A DNA stretch of 64,000 nt, from the NCBI GenBank assembly GCA_017937655.1, contig JAGBDE010000030.1, positions 24,659 through 88,658 of the forward strand, given 5' to 3'. Origin of the DNA: Clostridia bacterium. GTDB taxonomy: Bacteria > Bacillota > Clostridia > Christensenellales > Aristaeellaceae. This document shows, piece by piece, positions 62,119 to 64,000 of the stretch (the first letter of the stretch is position 1; the number at the start of each line of letters is the position of its first letter). The notes beneath the pieces are model-generated. The model made no database searches and was not told the DNA's origin. It worked only from the letters and a program-made list of their open reading frames with translations. The translations under genes and the position numbers were made by a program.

Positions 62119-63426
62119 TCAGTTCACGTACTTCACCTGAATGCCGTGGAACCCGCGCTGATCACCCACCGCATGCTTGGAATAGGAGATGCCGTAGGTG
62201 ACTTCGTTCTGCCTAAGGAACTGGACGAAGGTCTTCTGGGACAGCGGCTTTTCCAGATTGTCGGTGCACCACTGCTCATAGGCGGTGTACAGACTGGTGG
62301 ATCGGGCGACGGAGCCTTTCTCCAGAATGATGTATCCGGAGGACTCCATGAACTGCACCAGATTGTTGCTCTCTGCCACCGCTTCCCGGAGGTTTTCCTC
62401 CATCCGGGGGCTGATGGTGAAGTGATACTGGTTATCGATGAGCCGGTGCAGCCCCTCCAATGCCCAGAGAAGGATGCCCTCTTTCTCAGAGCGCAGCTTC
62501 TCGATCAGGTATGGATCATCCACCCGACCGGGCGCGGGATCCTTGGTGGTGAGCAGCAGCTGCCGTCGGTAGAATCCGTTGGAGCGGTCGTACAGCGCAT
62601 GCAGACCGCCGTTACCGAAGGCGGCGAAGCGCACATACAGCACGCCCTGAGTGCTCTGTACACCCTTGCGCTCAATGTCGATGCGATCCTCCAGCGTCAC
62701 CATGGATTTCAGATGATGGGTTTCGGTGAGGGCTTCCATGCGCATGTCATCGTCCACCATCAGCAGCTTGTATTCCAGATCTGCCCGGGCGAAACGATCC
62801 GTCTCCACCTTTTGCAGACTGCCGGTGTTCATGTTGGCTCCCAGCAGCGAGCGCAGCACCAGCCCGATCCGGGACTTGCCCTCGCCGCCCTTGCCTACGA
62901 GCAACAGCATCTTCTGCGCCTTGGTAACGGGCAGCAGAGCGTACCCGAAAAATTCCTGCAGGGCAGGGATGTCCTCCGGCATCAGCAGCTCATCCACAAA
63001 CTGAAGCCAACGCTCCGGCACCGCCGCGGATGGATCATAACGAACCGGCAGACGGTTCAGGCAGAAGTCCTTGGCGGTGTCGAACCGGCCGTCAAGAAAG
63101 TAGGTTCCGTTGGCCATGTGGATGCGGTCCGACTGTACCGGCAGCGGCGCAGAGTGACACGCCAGCTTGATGGCTTCCAGCAGTTGCTTGGACTTCTTCG
63201 CCAGATTGGTGGTCACATGCCCGCTGATCATCTCGAAGATCTCCCGGAGCAATGCGGCTTCGTCCTCAATCAATCCATCCACCGTAAACAGCTTGCCCTG
63301 AATGCAGATCATGGGGTGGGTTCGCAGAAAGTCGGTGGCAAAGGTTGCCTCGTTGACCCGACCTTTGTAGTCCAGCCAGAGGGGAGCAGAGATGGTTTCA
63401 CGAAAATGGTTGCTCGCCGATTGCAA
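62119..63426 (-). CDS. D5/P4-type phage or plasmid primase-helicase
   Basis: 435 residues. N-terminal D5_N region (about 40-160), then a P-loop helicase core with LLLVGKGGEGKSRIG (about residue 175) and LMVDDDMRM (about 223), and a C-terminal winged helix (about 370-435). Matches the SF3-type helicase of P4-family replication proteins. Its start overlaps the primase stop by about 29 bases, so the pair is coupled and acts in replication of an integrated element. Confidence 0.85.
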   Translation of the reverse strand: MQSASNHFRETISAPLWLDYKGRVNEATFATDFLRTHPMICIQGKLFTVDGLIEDEAALLREIFEMISGHVTTNLAKKSKQLLEAIKLACHSAPLPVQSDRIHMANGTYFLDGRFDTAKDFCLNRLPVRYDPSAAVPERWLQFVDELLMPEDIPALQEFFGYALLPVTKAQKMLLLVGKGGEGKSRIGLVLRSLLGANMNTGSLQKVETDRFARADLEYKLLMVDDDMRMEALTETHHLKSMVTLEDRIDIERKGVQSTQGVLYVRFAAFGNGGLHALYDRSNGFYRRQLLLTTKDPAPGRVDDPYLIEKLRSEKEGILLWALEGLHRLIDNQYHFTISPRMEENLREAVAESNNLVQFMESSGYIILEKGSVARSTSLYTAYEQWCTDNLEKPLSQKTFVQFLRQNEVTYGISYSKHAVGDQRGFHGIQVKYVN

Positions 63427-64000
63427 GCTGTTCCTCCTGTATCAATGTTTGAATGTACTCTTCCAGCTGCTCCTTCAGCCCATCCTGATGGAAAGCTGCC
63501 AGCGTCATTTCTTTTTCTTCTGCGGTGCCGAAGATCAGCGAATCGATCAGATAGCGGATGCCTTCCAGCAGGTTGCAGGTGGCAATGTACCGCTGGTCGA
63601 TTTCGTCTTCGGGCGCTGCCGGCGCAAAAATGGCTTTCTGTTTTTTCAGGGTGGCCTCGTATGTAAGCAGCACGCTGCGCAGTTCGCTGAGTCTGCTTTG
63701 TACGGAGCAAGTGGTCTTTGCGGGTGTGGTTTGCACCGCCGATGGGCTGTCCGTCAGATGAAAATCTGCCGCCAGCCGATCCGCTGCCTGCCGTTTGCTC
63801 AGCTGAAGCAGCTGCGCCGTGAGATCGATCACATCTCCCGACACCAGACATCCGAAGCAGTAGTAGTACCGCTCGTTCAGCTTCATGCTGGGGTCTCTGT
63901 CCTCGTGAAAGGGGCAGGTGGTCATACCGTTATGGGTGATCTTCATGCCGTAATGCTCGGCGGCCCGGGGTACAGGGATGCGTTCCTTGATGTGTTGGTA
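63398..64000 (-). CDS. CHC2 zinc-finger DNA primase (5' end outside window)
   Basis: The frame is open to the window edge (IKERIPVPRAAEHYG before the ATG at 63946), so the start is outside. Zinc ligands C-x2-H ... C-x2-C are visible in CPFHEDRDPS and YCFGCLVSGDVIDL. The TOPRIM part is not present; the C-terminal 100 residues are helical. It supplies primase function to the coupled D5 helicase. Confidence 0.82.
   Translation of the reverse strand, partial: YQHIKERIPVPRAAEHYGMKITHNGMTTCPFHEDRDPSMKLNERYYYCFGCLVSGDVIDLTAQLLQLSKRQAADRLAADFHLTDSPSAVQTTPAKTTCSVQSRLSELRSVLLTYEATLKKQKAIFAPAAPEDEIDQRYIATCNLLEGIRYLIDSLIFGTAEEKEMTLAAFHQDGLKEQLEEYIQTLIQEEQLAIGEQPFS

Noticed and set aside
1..64000. CRISPR arrays and rRNA genes
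   Set aside because: No regularly spaced direct repeats and no rRNA-like conserved blocks were seen on either strand.

Overview
The window reads as a chromosomal segment of a Gram-positive anaerobe of the Bacillota, most likely class Clostridia. The support is a clostripain-type C11 protease, a truncated SpoVT/AbrB sporulation-type regulator, a TnpV protein, AGGAGG-type ribosome sites, and a GC-rich backbone broken by AT-rich islands. I cannot name a genus from sequence alone.

Layout. (1) 1-15650, housekeeping backbone: end of a peptidoglycan-binding protein; a leftward block of CorC-type membrane protein, xanthine phosphoribosyltransferase, GH13 alpha-glucosidase and a LacI regulator with its own promoter and operator; murA; then rightward uvrB, a MerR regulator with a small TIGR04076-type protein, ychF, an ATP-grasp enzyme and a secreted clostripain. 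(2) 15770-29945, a compact rightward phage-like module: short small terminase, large terminase, portal, scaffold, capsid, connectors, tail tube, frameshifted tail chaperone, tape measure, baseplate and fibre, endolysin, holin. There is no integrase, repressor, replication gene or capsid protease. It may be a cryptic prophage or a gene-transfer-agent-like particle. (3) 30006-30645, broken IS3- and IS256-type transposases. (4) 30693-36440: two acetyltransferase genes, a five-gene tRNA operon (Val, Asp, Phe, Gly, Cys), a nucleotide-sugar dehydrogenase and two glycosyltransferases. (5) 36681-49351, mixed accessory genes: truncated spoVT, an unknown AT-rich gene, M3 peptidase, an FNR-type regulator divergent from an iron-sulfur protein, an XRE-TPR regulator, an AAA/DUF4143 ATPase, a FAD-Rieske oxidoreductase with a YyaL-like protein, and TnpV.

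(6) 49789-61657 is a defence island. A leftward type I restriction-modification operon (hsdR, hsdS, membrane protein, DUF2971 protein, hsdM, degraded small gene, HEPN protein) has two accessory genes between the specificity and methylase genes. Divergent from it is a three-gene operon, with a good promoter, encoding an unknown 241-aa protein, a TIR-type (CAP12/Pycsar-like) effector and a repeat-type helical protein. This is the best candidate here for an undescribed antiphage system. (7) 61710-64000: a small protein, a P4/D5-type helicase and a CHC2 primase running off the edge, indicating that the island adjoins or is carried by an integrated replicon.

How the parts fit: the restriction operon and the TIR operon are adjacent and divergent, next to a mobile replication module, the usual layout of mobile defence cargo. 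The phage-like module lacks everything needed for an independent phage life but keeps everything needed to build, pack and release a tailed particle.
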